From NCBI GenBank assembly GCA_030949565.1, contig JAUZSK010000083.1, positions 39,746 to 103,745 on the forward strand: 64,000 nt of DNA, given 5' to 3'. The DNA is from Enterobacterales bacterium (GTDB lineage Bacteria; Pseudomonadota; Gammaproteobacteria; Enterobacterales; Kangiellaceae). The notes below the pieces were generated by a model, which was not told the DNA's origin, ran no database searches, and saw only the letters and a list, made by a program, of their open reading frames with translations. Of the stretch, positions 1 through 8,976 are shown piece by piece (position 1 is the stretch's first letter; each line of letters begins with the position of its first letter). Position numbers and translations under genes: made by a program.

Positions 1-390
1 ATTGCCAATGTTTGAAATTAGTTCTTGCAAGCTGAGTAATTTACCATCTTTTAAACGGTAGGGGAAATTATGAGACAGAATAAAACGGTCCATTTTGACA
101 TCATAAAAAAGGTCAATTTCACTCCCCTTAGTACCATGTTTAAATGCTAACTGAATGGTTTTGATTGAGTTGCCGGAACTAGTGAGTGATCTATCGCCCA
201 CCGTCACTAAGCCACGTGTAGCCCAAATTTTGTAGCAACTTTGGTATAGGGATGCATCAGATTTTTTGGCTAATTGGTCATCGACATAAGTATTTACAAG
301 TTTGAAAATTAAAACAAGCAAAAGATAGCCAATAAAAGAAAAGCTCAGCCATTTTGGTATTTTATAGTTGGTTTTTAAATATGAAATCAT
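1..390 (-). CDS. Partial GDPD-like (glycerophosphodiester phosphodiesterase family) protein
   Basis: The start ATG is at 390 and the gene runs off the left edge, leaving about 130 N-terminal residues. A single hydrophobic segment (about residues 12-35) suggests a membrane anchor. After it come IWATRGL, NSIKTIQ, KGSEIDLFYDVK and ILSHNFPY, which match in order the HRG, ENS, EIDV and SHD blocks of the GDPD TIM barrel. The usual catalytic His of the first block is Thr here, and the Asp after the second His is Asn, so it may be a catalytically altered member. Family known from motif order; substrate unknown. Confidence 0.6.
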   Translation of the reverse strand, partial: MISYLKTNYKIPKWLSFSFIGYLLLVLIFKLVNTYVDDQLAKKSDASLYQSCYKIWATRGLVTVGDRSLTSSGNSIKTIQLAFKHGTKGSEIDLFYDVKMDRFILSHNFPYRLKDGKLLSLQELISNIGN

Positions 391-416
391 AGAAATGGTT
401 CTAGTCAAAAATGTGA

Positions 417-778
417 TTAAAATTGTCGGGTAATGTCAACAAAGAGTATTAAGGATTGCCCTGGTTGTAAGTATTTTTTACCACTAAGTGTTCGATTCCA
501 GCGCTTGATTTTTGCCAAGCTGACATTAAATTTATCTGCTATTCTAGCAAAAGAATCGCCATTTCGTACCTTGTAATGTATTTTCTTGGTTCTTTTCTGT
601 TGGTTGAGGCTCGCGTTGCTAGTGAGTTTACTCGATTGGCTCCAAAGCACCAATTTCTGCCCAATTTTTAAAGGGTCAGTGGGCGCCATGTTGTTCCAAC
701 TAGCCAATTGGCGCATATTGACTTTATAATGCCTTGAAAGGGTCCAGAAGGAATCACCAGATTGAATGCGTATGGCTA
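417..778 (-). pseudogene. Detached C-terminal LysM repeats of MltD
   Basis: This stretch continues mltD in another frame. Reading on from the A8 run (T8 on the plus strand, 779-786) with one extra A gives I-A-I-R-I-Q-S-G-D-S-F-W and then two LysM-type repeats, the second containing YKVRNGDSFARIADKFNVS. LysM repeats bind peptidoglycan glycan chains. The longest ATG-initiated part is 417-716, but that ATG lies inside a LysM repeat and is not a believable start. Most likely it is the tail of a roughly 550-residue MltD with three LysM repeats, cut off by a one-base homopolymer deletion. Confidence 0.7.
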
Positions 779-2074
779 TTTTTTTTCCTTGCGATGTCTA
801 TTTTGTTTTGCTAATAAACGTTGGTTGCTACTTTTTAAATAGCGGTCTCTGGTTTTGGTTGCGGTGGGTATCATCAGTGAATGCCCAACACGAATATTAT
901 TGCCCCGGATAGGGTTATGCATTTTTAATAAAGTGACACTGGTTGAAAATCGATGCGCAATTTGACTTAAACTATCACCATTTTTAATGGTATAGCGTTT
1001 AAATGCGATCCTTTCTTTAGGCGGAATATGCTTGAGGTTTTCATTAAAAACGGCCACTTTATCAATCGGTATTAATAGATAATGCGGGCCTTTGGGTGGC
1101 GTTGCCCACTGGTTAAAGGCCGGATTTAGTTGATAAAATGTTTCCATACTGAGTTCACTCAATTCAGAGGCTAAAGTTAGGTCAATTTGAAATTGAGCGT
1201 CTACCCGAGCAAAATAGGGTTCATTGTTGATCTGATGTAGTGGGCTTTTTTGGTTCATTTTATTTTTGAATATTTCTGCCAGAGCTAATAATTTTGGTAC
1301 ATAGGCTTTTGTTTCTTTAGGTAGTTTTAATGACCAAAAATCAGTGGGTTTGCCACGTTTTCTATTTTTACGGATGGCTTTTCTGACATTACCTTGGCCT
1401 GAATTGTAGGCTGCCAAAGCATGCAACCAATTGCCCTTAAAACGTTTGTTAAGGTAGGATAAATAGTCTAAGGCGGCGTGAGTTGATAGGAAAACGTCTC
1501 GTCGTCCGTCGTACCACCAGTTTTGTTTCAGGCCATAACCTTTGCCTGTGCCGGGTATAAATTGCCACATACCTGAGGCCCTACCGTGTGAATAGGCAAA
1601 AGGGTCATAGGCGCTTTCTACAATGGGTAATAGGGCTAGTTCTAAGGGTAATCCTCGTTTTTCAATTTCGGTTACGATAAAATATAAGTAGGGTGCCGCT
1701 CGTTTAGTGACTCGATTTAAGTACTTAGGATGCTTTAAATACCAATTTTTTTGTGCGGTAACACGCTTATTCTGTGGTATTTCTAGATGTGATTGCAATG
1801 CCACTCTTTGCCATAAATCGGGTAAAGATTCTGGGTCTAAAACCGTTTCTTGCATTGGGCAGAGTTCAAACTTGGGCTGTTGTTGCTGAATCTCCAGAGG
1901 TTTTTGAGGATGATTTGAAACAAGTTGGGTGTCCTTTTGAGGTTCTAGGCTTGCACAACTGCTTGTTAGTAGTGTACAAACTAAAATAAATACTGCACGG
2001 TTCAAATGAAACCCCTTTGTGTTGGCTGTACAAAGGTCGTGCTTAAGCTGTTTTTTAACCAGTAATAAGCGCAA
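776..2074 (-). CDS. mltD: Membrane-bound lytic murein transglycosylase D (truncated by frameshift)
   Basis: Cleaves the MurNAc-GlcNAc bond of peptidoglycan to leave 1,6-anhydroMurNAc ends; outer-membrane lipoprotein. A lipobox (LLTSSC) follows a hydrophobic stretch. The SLT catalytic domain shows the ESAYDPFAYS motif with the catalytic Glu, SGMWQFIPGTG, and AAYNSGQGNVRKAI. One LysM repeat (YTIKNGDSLSQIAHRF) follows, then the frame ends at an A8 run. The lipoprotein signal would be more normal from the TTG at 2005 (MNRAVFILV...), which has AAAGGGG five bases upstream on its own strand; 2074 is the longest ATG start. It is divergent from the methyltransferase at 2441, and no gloB lies between them. 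Confidence 0.9.
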   Translation of the reverse strand: MRLLLVKKQLKHDLCTANTKGFHLNRAVFILVCTLLTSSCASLEPQKDTQLVSNHPQKPLEIQQQQPKFELCPMQETVLDPESLPDLWQRVALQSHLEIPQNKRVTAQKNWYLKHPKYLNRVTKRAAPYLYFIVTEIEKRGLPLELALLPIVESAYDPFAYSHGRASGMWQFIPGTGKGYGLKQNWWYDGRRDVFLSTHAALDYLSYLNKRFKGNWLHALAAYNSGQGNVRKAIRKNRKRGKPTDFWSLKLPKETKAYVPKLLALAEIFKNKMNQKSPLHQINNEPYFARVDAQFQIDLTLASELSELSMETFYQLNPAFNQWATPPKGPHYLLIPIDKVAVFNENLKHIPPKERIAFKRYTIKNGDSLSQIAHRFSTSVTLLKMHNPIRGNNIRVGHSLMIPTATKTRDRYLKSSNQRLLAKQNRHRKEKK

Positions 2075-2440
2075 CCTTATCGATTGGTTTAGATGGTATT
2101 TTTTATCTTAGCCTATGTCAATCTTGATGCTCTATTCAAGGCCGATTAGGTGGTTTTTAGATCAAATAAACCTGATAAAATTGGTTATAGGGTCACCTGA
2201 GGCTAACTAAGTTGTGATTCTGGTGGTTATAGCCCTCCATATAACTTTTAGGCCTTGCTGACTTATTTAAACGGTTTTAAAGCTAATTTGAAGTAAACAC
2301 TCCCTTAACCAGTTTTGAAATATAGTCTGACTAGTGGTTCTCCCTAGCCATTTTTTAGTGACTGCGCTATTATTGGCTGATAGGTTATGTCTAAGTGGTT
2401 CCAATTTATAGCCTATAACAACTATAGGTAAATTTGTGTT
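2075..2440. other. Intergenic region between divergent mltD and methyltransferase genes
   Basis: This 366-bp gap must carry promoters for both flanking genes. I see no ORF of useful length, no clear hairpin terminator and no repeated element. The gloB gene that often sits here in enterobacteria is absent. Confidence 0.5.
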
Positions 2441-3232
2441 ATGCGAAAGAATAATCTAGTGCTGGAGAAAATTGATTTAGCCTTAAAAGCCTGGCGCAAA
2501 ATGATTAATAGCCATAAGGAGTCAATTCCTAAGGTCTATTTTGAGCAGGCCAAGAGCCGTTTAGCGGATGTTCTGAGTGGTATATTTGGTTATTACGCTT
2601 TACTTTATTCTGACAAAGCAACCGAATTGGTCGGTGACAATCTGGTGATTCGTCACTCTTTAACCATATCTAAAGTATTAGACGGATCTGACATTGTTGG
2701 ACATTACGAAGCCTTACCTATCGCCACTGATTCTATTGATCTGCTAGTGTTACCCGAGATTCTACGTCATAGTAGCGATCCTCACCAAATATTGCGTGAA
2801 GCAGAACGGGTATTAATACCTGAAGGCTATATATTATTATTGGTGGCCAATCCGCTGAGTGTTCGAGGAATGAAGCATCGATTATTAGAAAAGCTTGACC
2901 GTAAAATGGCAAAGACTCATTGGATTGGCAAAGGGCGGCTGGCTGATTGGTTTGGTTTACTCGGTTTTGAAGTGACTGATTATATTGCGATTGGCGGAAC
3001 GGCTAAATGGCTTTCCAAAGAAGCACCAAAACACTGGTATACAAAACTCAATAATCGTCTTCGCGGCTATTTTGCGAGCTATCTTATTATTGTAGCCAAG
3101 AAAAAAGTGTCCACTTTAACGCCCATCCGTCCTAGTTGGCGAAGCAATCCTAAATTGGTGGGGTCTCGTCTTGCTGATCCCAGTGTCACTAGCGAAGTTG
3201 ATAGTTGGATGCAAAATTTCAAGCGTCTTTAG
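2441..3232 (+). CDS. YafS-like class I SAM-dependent methyltransferase
   Basis: A 263-residue protein. The central part has the shape of a Methyltransf_11 domain: an acidic loop (EALPIATDSIDLLVLPEIL) like motif II-III, then LREAERVLIPEGYILLL, the typical post-IV strand of small-molecule or protein methyltransferases. The glycine-rich SAM motif I is weak, as in the YafS group. The position directly upstream of rnhA and dnaQ matches yafS in other gammaproteobacteria. The substrate is not known. The C-terminus is basic and includes TPIRPSWRSNP, a tail typical of this neighbourhood. Confidence 0.75.
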   Translation: MRKNNLVLEKIDLALKAWRKMINSHKESIPKVYFEQAKSRLADVLSGIFGYYALLYSDKATELVGDNLVIRHSLTISKVLDGSDIVGHYEALPIATDSIDLLVLPEILRHSSDPHQILREAERVLIPEGYILLLVANPLSVRGMKHRLLEKLDRKMAKTHWIGKGRLADWFGLLGFEVTDYIAIGGTAKWLSKEAPKHWYTKLNNRLRGYFASYLIIVAKKKVSTLTPIRPSWRSNPKLVGSRLADPSVTSEVDSWMQNFKRL

Positions 3233-3340
3233 TTATTTTTGTGTAGAATATCCGCTGTAATAATCTGACTAATTGAAGCTGTTCTAATTAATCAGGTGCC
3301 TATCTGTTTTAACATTAACAACCAATAAAGGAATAAATTT

Positions 3341-3772
3341 TTGAGCCAAATTGAAATTTTCACTGATGGTGCTTGTAAAGGCAATCCTGGTCCTGGTGGT
3401 TGGGGCGCTTTATTACGCGCAGGTAAGCACCAAAAAGAACTCTTTGGCGGAGAAAAGCATACCACTAATAACCGTATGGAATTGATGGCTGCCATTAAAG
3501 CCTTAGAAGCGGTTAAAAAACCTAGTAGCATAAGCCTCACCACAGACTCTCAATATGTGCGCAAAGGTATTACCGAGTGGATTGAGGGCTGGAAACTAAA
3601 AGGTTGGAAAAACTCACAAAGAAAACCGGTAAAAAACGCCGATCTTTGGCAGCAACTAGATATTCAAAATCAACGGCATCAGGTAGAGTGGTATTGGGTC
3701 AAAGGACATAGCGGCCATCCTGAAAATGAAATAGCAGATGAGCTTGCTAATAAAGGTATCGAGTCACTCTAA
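3341..3772 (+). CDS. rnhA: Ribonuclease HI
   Basis: Cleaves the RNA strand of RNA-DNA hybrids, removing primers and R-loops in the cytoplasm. The length (143 aa) is normal. Catalytic carboxylates are visible: Asp in [14 protein letters not shown], Glu in NNRMELMAA, Asp in TTDSQYV, and Asp in the C-terminal NEIADELA; the conserved His is in [10 protein letters not shown]. It starts with TTG, with AAAGGA nine bases upstream; no in-frame ATG precedes the catalytic Asp. It lies 108 bp after the methyltransferase and 44 bp before dnaQ in the same direction, so co-transcription with dnaQ is likely, unlike the divergent pair of E. coli. Confidence 0.96.
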   Translation: MSQIEIFTDGACKGNPGPGGWGALLRAGKHQKELFGGEKHTTNNRMELMAAIKALEAVKKPSSISLTTDSQYVRKGITEWIEGWKLKGWKNSQRKPVKNADLWQQLDIQNQRHQVEWYWVKGHSGHPENEIADELANKGIESL

Positions 3773-3816
3773 GCTATTACGGTGGAATAAATAATAAAGG
3801 CATTAAAAGGTAAGGT

Positions 3817-4524
3817 ATGCGACAAATAGTACTAGATACAGAAACAACCGGTCTTGAACCTAGACAGGGACATAAGATTATTGAAATCGGTTGTGTCGAA
3901 TTAGTTGACCGAAAACTTACCGGTAATCATTTTCATGTTTATCTCAATCCAGAAAGAAAAATTGACGCTGGCGCGATTGAAGTGCATGGAATAACCAATG
4001 AGTTTTTACAAGATAAACCTCTTTTCAAAGATGTCGCCAAGGATTTTATCGAGTTTGTACAAGGCACCGAGTTAATCATCCATAATGCGCCTTTCGATAT
4101 TGGCTTTCTTAACCGGGAGCTTTCTCTGCTAATTCCTACTGGCGGTAAAATGGAAGATTTTTGCAGCGTGTTGGATACGTTAGTTTTAGCCAGACAAATG
4201 TTTCCTGGCCAAAAAAATAGTCTTGATGCGCTCTGCCGACGTTATTTCATTGATAATAGTCATCGAGAATTACATGGTGCTCTATTGGATTCTGAGATTC
4301 TAGCAGAAGTCTATTTACACATGACCGGTGGTCAAACCGATCTAGGCTTGACTCAAAAACAAGATTACTTAACTGCCAAGCGCGATAGTGAAGGAATTCG
4401 CCGCTTACCGAGTAAACGTGAAGCATTTAAAATCATCAAAGCCTCAGAACAAGAATTACAAAATCACCAAACCTATCTTGAGAAAATTTCAAAGGAAAAT
4501 GGCGGTAAAATTGTTTGGCAGTAA
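3817..4524 (+). CDS. dnaQ: DNA polymerase III epsilon subunit (3'-5' proofreading exonuclease)
   Basis: Proofreading subunit of the replicative polymerase; it binds the alpha subunit through its C-terminal tail. DEDDh exonuclease motifs are present: Exo I VLDTETTG near the N-terminus, Exo II HNAPFDIGFLNREL, and Exo III HGALLDSEILAEVY with the catalytic His and Asp. At 235 aa it is close to the 243 aa of E. coli. The C-terminal 50 residues (after QKQDYLTAKRD) form the less conserved alpha-binding tail. The start ATG at 3817 follows AAGGTAAGGT. Confidence 0.95.
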   Translation: MRQIVLDTETTGLEPRQGHKIIEIGCVELVDRKLTGNHFHVYLNPERKIDAGAIEVHGITNEFLQDKPLFKDVAKDFIEFVQGTELIIHNAPFDIGFLNRELSLLIPTGGKMEDFCSVLDTLVLARQMFPGQKNSLDALCRRYFIDNSHRELHGALLDSEILAEVYLHMTGGQTDLGLTQKQDYLTAKRDSEGIRRLPSKREAFKIIKASEQELQNHQTYLEKISKENGGKIVWQ

Positions 4525-4741
4525 TGCTCGTTTCTGAGAATGTTTGACTAGCTTTAATAAATTGAATAAATTAATTATTTAAACTCGACGCTCAGTAACA
4601 AATAACTAATCGTTTTTCAAAGATGCCCACTATTTAACAATATATAGCATAAGTATAATTAATCGGGATGAGAGGAGTGGATGGCTGTATTATAAAGCTC
4701 GGATCAGAAATAATAATTAGAATAGTGAGTATGGAAATTAA

Positions 4742-6151
4742 ATGACTAGTAGCGAAACTTGTAAATATCACCCTAGAGAATCCGCTGCATGGTTTTGTTG
4801 CCATTGTCGTATCCATTTTTGTGGTCATTGCGTTCCTAGGAAAACTAATGCTCCCCATCCCAATTGTACTCTGTGCCGCCGAAGTTTAAGCAGGCTTAGT
4901 GTTGCAAAAGATATACCACCGTTTTGGAATCGTTTATCTTTGTTTTTCCTTGCCCCTTTTAATAAAAATATTTTGATTATGTTAATAGTTTATTCCTTTT
5001 TGGGGACGATGTTGCCAATCGGTGTGATTGGTCAAGTTGCTTTTGTTATATTACTTATTCCTTTTGTTTCGGCAGAATTTGATATGCTAGAAAAGCTATC
5101 GATAGGGCAAAAACTAAATTTCACTGCAAGCCAATTAATCCATTCAAAACAATCATCTTTAACAATAAAAGCCTTTATTGTATTTGCTTTAGCGTTATTA
5201 TTAGTCAATAAGGTAGGGTTTATTTTTGGCGCCAGCAGCGGTTATTTTCTAGCCATATTATTGTTGTTAGGTGTGCCGGCATCTCTAGTCATTTTTATGA
5301 TGGAAAAAAATATCTTATCGCCTATCAATCCTTTGAAAATAGTGATGTTGATAAAGCTATTTGGTAAAGCATATAGTTTTTTATTTTTAATTTCATTGCT
5401 TACTGGATTTTTTGTTTCAAAGACCTATCAATTGGTGGCTGAACCAGATAACCCTTTTATGGTTTCGATGCTGCTGTTTGTTGTATCTTTTTATTTAGTT
5501 ACGGTGATTTTTTTAATGCTTGGTTATTTGCTTTATCAGTATCATGTTGAACTTAACTATTCAATCAATGCCTTTGACCCTAAGGCGACAATTTCACATA
5601 AAAGTACAGATGAAGATGGCATGGAGGTTGTTGAAATCTATCTTCAGGAAGGGCGATTTGATGACGCCAAGACTTTACTGTTGAAAAAAGTGAAGCTAGA
5701 TCCGCTTAACTATAAAGCTAATGAGAAATTGATTTTATTGTTCGCTGCGCTGAATAAAACAGATTATCTTCAGAAACTTGTTGACCAATATTTTTCATTA
5801 TTAATTGAACTGAATAAGGCCAAACAAGCAGCAGATTTCTATTGTCAATTGTTATTGAGGGAGGTGCCGTATCAACCATCCTCATCTGCTCTCGTGATCG
5901 CAATGCTACCTTTTATGAATAATTTAGAACAATATAAATCAGCACTAACGCTATTAAATTCATGCTCTTTGGATCCAGCGCATGAGAAAAGATGGGATGA
6001 ACTTGCTCTTTTAAAAGCAAAAATCCTTATTGAATATGAGCAGGATAATACCAATGCGATTAGTTTGTTTAATTTGATCGAAAAGAGAAGTTTAAATCAG
6101 GCTCTACTTGAGGAGGCTGAAAATCTGGCTAATCTGCATCAGAGATTGTAA
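4742..6151 (+). CDS. Predicted membrane protein with N-terminal zinc finger and C-terminal TPR-like repeats
   Basis: I do not recognise a named family. The N-terminus (residues 7-50) is Cys/His-rich with a B-box-like pattern: CKYH, then CCHC, CGHC and CTLC, enough ligands for two zinc ions. About six hydrophobic segments follow (roughly residues 70-285), then a soluble region with paired helices of TPR type (LQEGRFDDAKTLLLKKVKLDPLN). Bacterial proteins with a B-box-like finger followed by membrane helices exist, but their functions are mostly unknown. It stands alone, more than 200 bp from its neighbours on each side. Confidence 0.6.
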   Translation: MTSSETCKYHPRESAAWFCCHCRIHFCGHCVPRKTNAPHPNCTLCRRSLSRLSVAKDIPPFWNRLSLFFLAPFNKNILIMLIVYSFLGTMLPIGVIGQVAFVILLIPFVSAEFDMLEKLSIGQKLNFTASQLIHSKQSSLTIKAFIVFALALLLVNKVGFIFGASSGYFLAILLLLGVPASLVIFMMEKNILSPINPLKIVMLIKLFGKAYSFLFLISLLTGFFVSKTYQLVAEPDNPFMVSMLLFVVSFYLVTVIFLMLGYLLYQYHVELNYSINAFDPKATISHKSTDEDGMEVVEIYLQEGRFDDAKTLLLKKVKLDPLNYKANEKLILLFAALNKTDYLQKLVDQYFSLLIELNKAKQAADFYCQLLLREVPYQPSSSALVIAMLPFMNNLEQYKSALTLLNSCSLDPAHEKRWDELALLKAKILIEYEQDNTNAISLFNLIEKRSLNQALLEEAENLANLHQRL

Positions 6152-6356
6152 ATTTGGTAGTATTTACTATTGTAGTGAAATTGAAGATTCGATATACTTA
6201 CAGATACTCTCATGAAATTGATAATTGTATTTTTGATGTGCAAGCAGGCAAAATTGAATCGATTTCGATTATAGGGTGATAATAAAATTAATAATAAAAG
6301 TAAGCTCAATAGAAATTTCTCAGAGAAATAGTTTTGAATAATTCAAGGAAGGTAGC

Positions 6357-6656
6357 ATGGACCACTTAAAAAACTTTAATCCCATTGAAGGCATGTCGGC
6401 CAATCAAATTGTACTACTTTTTGAGCGAGCCACGGGGAATGATTTAGAATATAATCGAAAAATATTGGCCATTAAAATGGTTGAAGAGCACCTCGATTTT
6501 GTGCCTGAAGCGACAATCCGGACTTGTTTAACTGCTTTGTTGCGTATTGAAATGCTTCGAGATTTTACGGTTCCTTGTTTTAAAGTCTTGCTATTAGAAG
6601 ATAAATCAGAGCTATTAGAAGAGGAGTCTAACCTTTTAGATCAATGGCTTACCTAG
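6357..6656 (+). CDS. Hypothetical protein, 99 aa
   Basis: Not recognised. The protein is acidic and probably all-helical, without a signal peptide or membrane segment. The start ATG has AAGGAAGG about five bases upstream, a strong ribosome binding site that supports a real gene. It converges with the gene at 6692 with a gap of about 35 bp. No catalytic motif was seen. Confidence 0.55.
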   Translation: MDHLKNFNPIEGMSANQIVLLFERATGNDLEYNRKILAIKMVEEHLDFVPEATIRTCLTALLRIEMLRDFTVPCFKVLLLEDKSELLEEESNLLDQWLT

Positions 6657-6691
6657 CATTGAGACTAATTCGGTTACACCCGTGAATAAGC

Positions 6692-7252
6692 CTATAGAAT
6701 CGCTTTAAGCAAATGCTCCGCTGGGGCTCTGACCTCGTTTTCCGCATAATAGAGTAATAAATATTTTAGTTCCTCTCGAGCTCGAATTATTCTTTTGTCT
6801 TTTATTAACCCCTCACAAAAATTATACATCACTCGTGGTGTTAGCAGGTCATCTGCGAAACGAGTTTTCACTTCTTCATAAAGGCGGTCGGAATCTCTAT
6901 GACCGCGCTGATGACTTAAATGAAATAGCAGATTAAATATTTGTTGTCGATTAAAACCATTCAGTTTAAATTGCGGGTCTATCATTGTTTTATAGTCGCT
7001 AACGGCTTGTATGACGATGGGCGTTAGTTCACTGCTCATGGATTTAATAGAGAAAACATGCCAGCATATTTTTCTAAATCCGGAGTTTGATTGACGTCCC
7101 CATTCGATATTATATATTTGTTCAATTAAAGAGTGTTGGTGAGGTTTTTCATTGAGAAGTTGATACAAGATCGGAAGTGCACGATTAAAATCTAGCGCCC
7201 GAATTAGTTTGAGCGCGTTATCCAGTTGGCTAGTGTAGTGAAAAGTATCCAA
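6692..7252 (-). CDS. Hypothetical TPR-like helical protein, 186 aa
   Basis: Not assigned to a named family. The sequence starts with a TPR-like helix pair (ALKLIRALDFNRALPILYQL) and continues as alpha-helix with several paired aromatic and leucine positions, ending in REELKYLLLYYAENE. There is no signal peptide or transmembrane segment. It is probably a cytoplasmic protein-interaction protein. It is the first minus-strand gene after the large envelope operon (start of that operon's last gene at 8964, end 7363), separated by 110 bp, so it may be read separately. Confidence 0.5.
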   Translation of the reverse strand: MDTFHYTSQLDNALKLIRALDFNRALPILYQLLNEKPHQHSLIEQIYNIEWGRQSNSGFRKICWHVFSIKSMSSELTPIVIQAVSDYKTMIDPQFKLNGFNRQQIFNLLFHLSHQRGHRDSDRLYEEVKTRFADDLLTPRVMYNFCEGLIKDKRIIRAREELKYLLLYYAENEVRAPAEHLLKAIL

Positions 7253-7362
7253 GTCGATTGACTATCCTTTTGACCATTGAGTATAGACTAAAAAATCGAA
7301 TGATTGATTAGTTCAATCATTTCGATTTTACTGCGGGTCAAAATTGCTTTCAATCGAATTGA

Positions 7363-8964
7363 TTAAGCGCCAATGACTCCATTGACAATCGGTTGAAAGG
7401 CGGTAAGGCTGTCTTGAAGCGCTACGTTGCCCAATCCATTAGTTGGGAATAGGCTAGCAAATTGGTTTTGTTGACCATGCAATGCCATATAGTTTAATAG
7501 AACTGTCTCGACAAGTAAATTAGGATTGTTAGCAGCGGGTGAGGATGCGGTTTCAACCGAAGCATCTGAACGCATGTAGCCTAATTGCTGATGGATCGCT
7601 TGTTCTTCAGGAGTTGCACCGATTAAATTAGCACGCCCAGTGGGATTGTAAACCATAAAAAATGAAGCCGCGGCCGAAGAATTATCGCCGGTCCATACGC
7701 CTTTACCGCGACCATCGACAGAATTATCAATATTGCCATTACTGGCCACGGAACCATCGCTAAACACGTAAATCATCAGTGGTACACCCACTCGTTTGGC
7801 GTATTCTAAACAAGCACCCATACACTTGCCAGCCCTAAGGTCACGGATTTCACCGGTTGAACGATCACCGGTATGATAATCAAATCCGCCCATAGTGACA
7901 GTGCCTGCGCCTGCATATCCGTTGATCACAAGCTTCATTATGGCGGCTGTTTTTCTAAATTCTGAATCTTGATCAAACTCTGCTTGAGTAAAGATACCAG
8001 TGGGACCAACAATGTTAGCATCTAATGCCGGATCGAGACTACTGGGATCGCCAAACCGGTCTGCGATATCCGCACTTTTGACGTAACCACACCTAACGAG
8101 TTCCTTAATGGTTGCATCTGAGCTAAGTTTGGTTTGAACTTTATTTAGTTTAACATCGGATAATCGGTATACAGATTCCATCACCGATACAGCATCCGCT
8201 TGGCTTAACAAACCCACCAGATCACCAACGTCCACTAAGCCTGTTACATCACTTGGACGATCAACTTTGGTTGGTCGAACAGATAAATCAATCATTGAAG
8301 CTGGGGACATAGAGTTGCCGCCTGAATCAGTATTTCTTGATCCTATGAGTGTGAGAAGCGAGCCATCCGCCCCAATTTTATTAATGCCATACATAGGGTT
8401 GTGCTGATTATTTCCGGTATCATTATCTGAACGTGCAGGTATAACTGCCCCTGCTGTATTGGCAGCGGTTGTGGTATCTGTTTTGTTTTGTATACCTCGT
8501 AAAAAAGCACTGTCCGAGTGGAATGCTAGTCCGTAATCGGTATTGATAAAATCCGACAATCCTGTTTGTGCATTGACCACAGGCGGGATCATATCTCCAG
8601 GTAAACCTAGTTTGCTGTATCCTGCAGATGATAAGAAGTCGAGTTGCCCACCTTGTTTGCCCACTAAAACATTGGAACCGGCAATGTTTGCGCCACCGGC
8701 TAAATCGAAGCAAATAAAAGGGATTTTACCGGCGCCTTGGGTGGCGATTCCACAGGCAGCTTTTAACGCTTCAATATCTGGTGAGAGGGCTGCATTAGCG
8801 GTGTTTGAACGGGCTAGCATGCCACCTAATAAACTTGGTGCAACAATGGAAGCCGAGCCTGTTAGCATGCTCTGCGCGATAAAATCTCTTCGGGTGACCG
8901 GGCGTTTATGGCTTGAATGATAAAGCGGTGCATCGGCAGATAAATTGTGTTTTTTATGGCTCAT
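7363..8964 (-). CDS. Tat-exported DUF1501-like protein
   Basis: The N-terminus carries a twin-arginine signal (VTRRDFIAQSM, then a hydrophobic stretch ending near ANA), so a folded protein is exported to the periplasm. The C-terminal half resembles DUF1501 proteins: MGGFDYHTG, LRAGKCMGACLEYAKRVGVPLMIYVFSDG, a sulfatase/phosphatase-like fold with Asp and His positions. At 533 aa it is a little longer than typical family members. It is the last gene of a three-gene operon (12693 to 7363) with 12 bp to the upstream LamG lipoprotein. DUF1501 genes often sit beside genes for heme-motif partners, as here. The enzymatic role is unknown. Confidence 0.7.
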   Translation of the reverse strand: MSHKKHNLSADAPLYHSSHKRPVTRRDFIAQSMLTGSASIVAPSLLGGMLARSNTANAALSPDIEALKAACGIATQGAGKIPFICFDLAGGANIAGSNVLVGKQGGQLDFLSSAGYSKLGLPGDMIPPVVNAQTGLSDFINTDYGLAFHSDSAFLRGIQNKTDTTTAANTAGAVIPARSDNDTGNNQHNPMYGINKIGADGSLLTLIGSRNTDSGGNSMSPASMIDLSVRPTKVDRPSDVTGLVDVGDLVGLLSQADAVSVMESVYRLSDVKLNKVQTKLSSDATIKELVRCGYVKSADIADRFGDPSSLDPALDANIVGPTGIFTQAEFDQDSEFRKTAAIMKLVINGYAGAGTVTMGGFDYHTGDRSTGEIRDLRAGKCMGACLEYAKRVGVPLMIYVFSDGSVASNGNIDNSVDGRGKGVWTGDNSSAAASFFMVYNPTGRANLIGATPEEQAIHQQLGYMRSDASVETASSPAANNPNLLVETVLLNYMALHGQQNQFASLFPTNGLGNVALQDSLTAFQPIVNGVIGA

Positions 8965-8976
8965 TTTATCTAACTC

